NCBI GenBank assembly: GCA_964535715.1
Contig: CAZHUO010000032.1
Span: 1-12,993 of the forward strand
DNA: 12,993 bases
From: CAZCCC01 sp964535715
Lineage (GTDB): Bacteria; Patescibacteriota; Patescibacteriia; Buchananbacterales; UBA6539
Direction: 5' to 3'
The notes under the pieces were generated by a model, which did not search any database, was not told where the DNA came from, and worked only from the letters and a program-made list of their open reading frames with translations. The position numbers were made by a program, and so were the translations under genes. Shown piece after piece: positions 11,988 to 12,993 of this stretch. Each line of letters starts with the position of its first letter. The stretch's first letter is position 1.

Positions 11988-12303
11988 TGGTGCCGGGTCC
12001 CAGAATTGAACTGGGGACGCAAGGATTTTCCGATATATCCTTAAATTTCTCTAAGGTCTGGACTATCTCTTCACCCTTTTTTAAAATGGGGTGCTGGGCG
12101 CTATATGCAAGATTATTGTTGGGACTCACTTGCTAGTCTCTACACCTTTCCCGAAAACTTTGCCCGTCGGGAGTCGGCTCGGGATTACCATAATCACTGC
12201 GTAATGATTTTAGGCTTCCCCGAATTCACCCAGTTTTTAATCCTGCATTACTGCAGGATGGACCGAAAACCAGTCCTTCGCTCTACCACTGAGCTAACCC
12301 GGC
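11988..12303 (-). tRNA. tRNA-Phe (anticodon GAA) interrupted by a group I intron
   Basis: Exon 1 is 12272-12303 (acceptor GCCGGGT, D-arm, anticodon strand AAGGA, C32, U33). Exon 2 is 11988-12030 (GAAAA, anticodon strand TCCTT, T-arm CCCAG/CTGGG with loop TTCAATT, acceptor ACCCGGC, A73 and encoded CCA). Joining them gives the anticodon loop CTGAAAA, that is GAA for phenylalanine, and a standard cloverleaf. The intron breaks the gene right after U33, one base 5' of the anticodon. The flanks are not complementary, unlike those of the CCA-less tRNAs here. If this is the only tRNA-Phe in the genome, splicing is essential. Confidence 0.92.
12031..12271 (-). ncRNA. Group I intron (self-splicing ribozyme) in tRNA-Phe
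   Basis: 241 nt, with no reading frame. The 5' exon end GGACT pairs with the internal guide GGTCC just inside the intron (P1), with the required U:G pair at the splice site. The intron ends in G. Conserved core elements appear in order on the minus strand: P/Q region with AATTCGGGGAAGCCTAA (12206-12231) and AATCCCGAGCC, then R with GTGTAGAGACTA (12121-12146), then S with AAGAGATAGTCC (12055-12072). GACTA and TAGTC form P7. These match the group I catalytic core. Class within group I was not determined. Confidence 0.92.
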
Positions 12304-12392
12304 TTGTTGTTATACATTTTAGTTATTGGTTATAAGAATTTAACAACCAAAAACTGATTACTATAAACTATATTTTGACCTTAGATAATACC
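12304..12392. other. Leader of tRNA-Phe, no gene
   Basis: AT-rich spacer between tRNA-Phe and the broken tRNA-Ile. I see no gene and no convincing promoter. Confidence 0.4.
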
Positions 12393-12600
12393 TGGTGGGC
12401 GCGCGAGCCCGATTGAATTCGGGAATCTCCGCCGAAGGCGGATGCGCCTATGGCGCAGGACCTCGGACCTCGTCATTATCCCGCCCTTTCCATTCATCTT
12501 CAATTATATAAAATGGTTAGAAGATAAAACGGCTTCGCCTAACTATTGTTATATAAATAACTTAGATGCACCGAAAGGGCGGGACAAGTCAGTGACGCTT
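12393..12600 (-). pseudogene. Broken tRNA-Ile(GAT) copy with inserts in the anticodon loop and the T-loop
   Basis: On the minus strand: AAGCGTCACTGA (5' anticodon strand and loop), a 106-bp element (12479-12584), TAATGACGAGGTCCGAGGTCC (12458-12478), a 51-bp block of palindromes (12407-12457) and TCGCGCGCCC plus A73 and CCA. Apart from the inserts it matches the intact tRNA-Ile at 12617-12690, but the 5' acceptor strand and D-arm are lost. The T-loop block holds three hairpins (GCGCC/GGCGC, TCCGCC/GGCGGA, CCCGA/TCGGG). This copy encodes CCA although the intact gene does not. Confidence 0.8.
12479..12584. mobile_element. 106-bp hairpin element with 12-bp terminal inverted repeats (MITE-like)
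   Basis: Its ends TCCCGCCCTTTC (12479-12490) and GAAAGGGCGGGA (12573-12584) are perfect inverted repeats. The interior continues as an imperfect palindrome: CATCT/AGATG, an ATTATATAA-type pair and GGTTAG/CTAACT around CGGCTTCG. It codes for nothing. It splits the anticodon loop of a tRNA-Ile copy between the second and third anticodon bases, so that CGTCA/TGACG of the anticodon stem closes the element. I cannot define a target duplication with certainty. Confidence 0.7.
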
Positions 12601-12616
12601 ATCTAAAAAACATCAG

Positions 12617-12690
12617 TGGGCGCGCGAGGAATCGGACCTCGGACCTCGTCATTATCAGTGACGCGCTCTAACCAACTGAGCTACGCGCCC
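12617..12690 (-). tRNA. tRNA-Ile (anticodon GAT)
   Basis: A complete cloverleaf: acceptor GGGCGCG/CGCGCCC, anticodon stem CGTCA/TGACG with loop CTGATAA, T-stem CGAGG/CCTCG, A73, no encoded CCA. It follows the 16S gene, the classic place for tRNA-Ile in rRNA operons. The T-loop reads TCCGATT, so position 55 is C where nearly all tRNAs have U. The leader at 12701-12718 is an exact 18-bp inverted repeat of 12605-12622, which covers the trailer, A73 and the last five bases of the tRNA. Confidence 0.93.
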
Positions 12691-12772
12691 AAATTTGAAA
12701 CGCCCACTGATGTTTTTTAAACTACTTAATTTACTAAAGACGCGAGTCGAAGCGGGTAAATTTTACTATCCT

Positions 12773-12801
12773 AATATAACAAAAAAAGATCAGTCAGTCA
12801 A
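12773..12801 (-). promoter_or_regulatory. Promoter between 16S and tRNA-Ile
   Basis: On the minus strand: -35 TTGACT (12796-12801), 17-nt spacer, -10 TATATT (12773-12778). It overlaps a terminator-like hairpin and could give tRNA-Ile its own transcript. Confidence 0.5.
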
Positions 12802-12816
12802 TGGCCTAATCTTTTT
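12780..12816 (-). terminator. Possible terminator after 16S rRNA
   Basis: AAAAAGAT (minus, 12809-12816) pairs with ATCTTTTT (12783-12790), followed by two more Ts and G. It could end the 16S transcript before tRNA-Ile. An alternative is a processing hairpin of the rRNA precursor. Another hairpin, CTCTGAA/TTCAGAG, lies nearer the 16S end. Confidence 0.45.
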
Positions 12817-12947
12817 GTTTTTATTAACTAGAATCCTTGCATTTTCATCGAGAAAAGTCACATGCATTAATCCACCTCTGAAGAAATTCAGAGTCGACTA
12901 TGAAATGAAGAGAGGAATTCCTTCTCTCCATTATTTTTTCTCCCTAG

Positions 12948-12993
12948 AAAGGAGGTGATCCATCCACAGCTTCCGCTACGGATGCCTTGTTAC
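12948..12993 (-). rRNA. 16S ribosomal RNA, 3' end (truncated by the window)
   Basis: The last 46 or so bases of a 16S gene on the minus strand: GTAACAAGG at the window edge, then helix 45 (GTAGCGGAAGCTGTGGATGG region) and GGATCACCTCCTT, the anti-Shine-Dalgarno end. The gene body is outside the window. The intact anti-Shine-Dalgarno agrees with the GGAGG sites seen before several genes here. Confidence 0.95.

Noticed and set aside
11944..12335. Open frames across tRNA-Phe and its intron on both strands
   Set aside because: They overlap conserved intron core and exon sequence; the intron has no credible protein.
12695..12958. 87-residue plus-strand frame
   Set aside because: Lies in the spacer next to 16S, opposite the rRNA/tRNA transcript, with no ribosome binding site.

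Overview
This is a compact, AT-rich bacterial chromosome segment with short GC-rich palindromes scattered through nearly every intergenic gap. The truncated end of a 16S rRNA gene (minus strand, right edge), a tRNA interrupted by a group I intron, 16S not followed by 23S, and several proteins of kinds common in small-genome bacteria suggest a Candidate Phyla Radiation (Patescibacteria) organism. That placement is inference; it rests on gene style, not on a database match. The standard genetic code fits the intact genes. A perfect parS (ParB) site near the left edge suggests the segment lies in the origin-proximal part of the chromosome.

Layout. 1-2030: parS, then minus-strand tRNA-Ala(GGC), a small structured RNA with its own promoter and terminator, a very AT-rich stretch, tRNA-Ala(CGC) and tRNA-Arg(CCT), with several broken tRNA copies between them. 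2468-9750: the protein-coding core. It holds a long-chain acyl-CoA ligase (+), a membrane-anchored transglutaminase-like protein (-), a HigB/HigA-type toxin-antitoxin pair (+), a ROK-family sugar kinase (-), two small unknown proteins of 71 residues (+), a frameshifted two-TM small protein (-), and a large region of degraded sequence at 6440-7600. 9751-12993: a protein with faint ADP-ribosyltransferase-like features, then a second tRNA zone (Gly, Pro, Phe with intron, Ile), a LAGLIDADG-like HTH protein, and the 3' end of 16S. All tRNAs and the 16S are on the minus strand.

The most unusual feature is how the tRNA genes are built. Five of the seven intact tRNA genes (Ala-GGC, Arg, Gly, Pro, Ile) have complementary flanking sequences, and none of these five encodes CCA. 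In four of them the flanks extend the acceptor stem directly by 9-14 bp; in Ile the 18-bp arm is offset. The two tRNAs that encode CCA (Ala-CGC, Phe) lack such flanks. Next to the intact genes lie broken copies whose anticodon loop or T-loop is interrupted by palindromes: Gly three times in the T-loop, Arg once in the anticodon loop, Ile in both loops, and a Pro copy split at the anticodon loop around an intact tRNA-Pro. One insert is a 106-bp hairpin element with perfect 12-bp terminal inverted repeats. This looks like a family of hairpins that enter the loops of other hairpins.

The protein genes do not form one pathway. They are mostly single-gene units with their own promoters and terminators, several convergent or divergent. 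The toxin-antitoxin pair is the only clear operon; its antitoxin also has an internal promoter with a palindromic operator.
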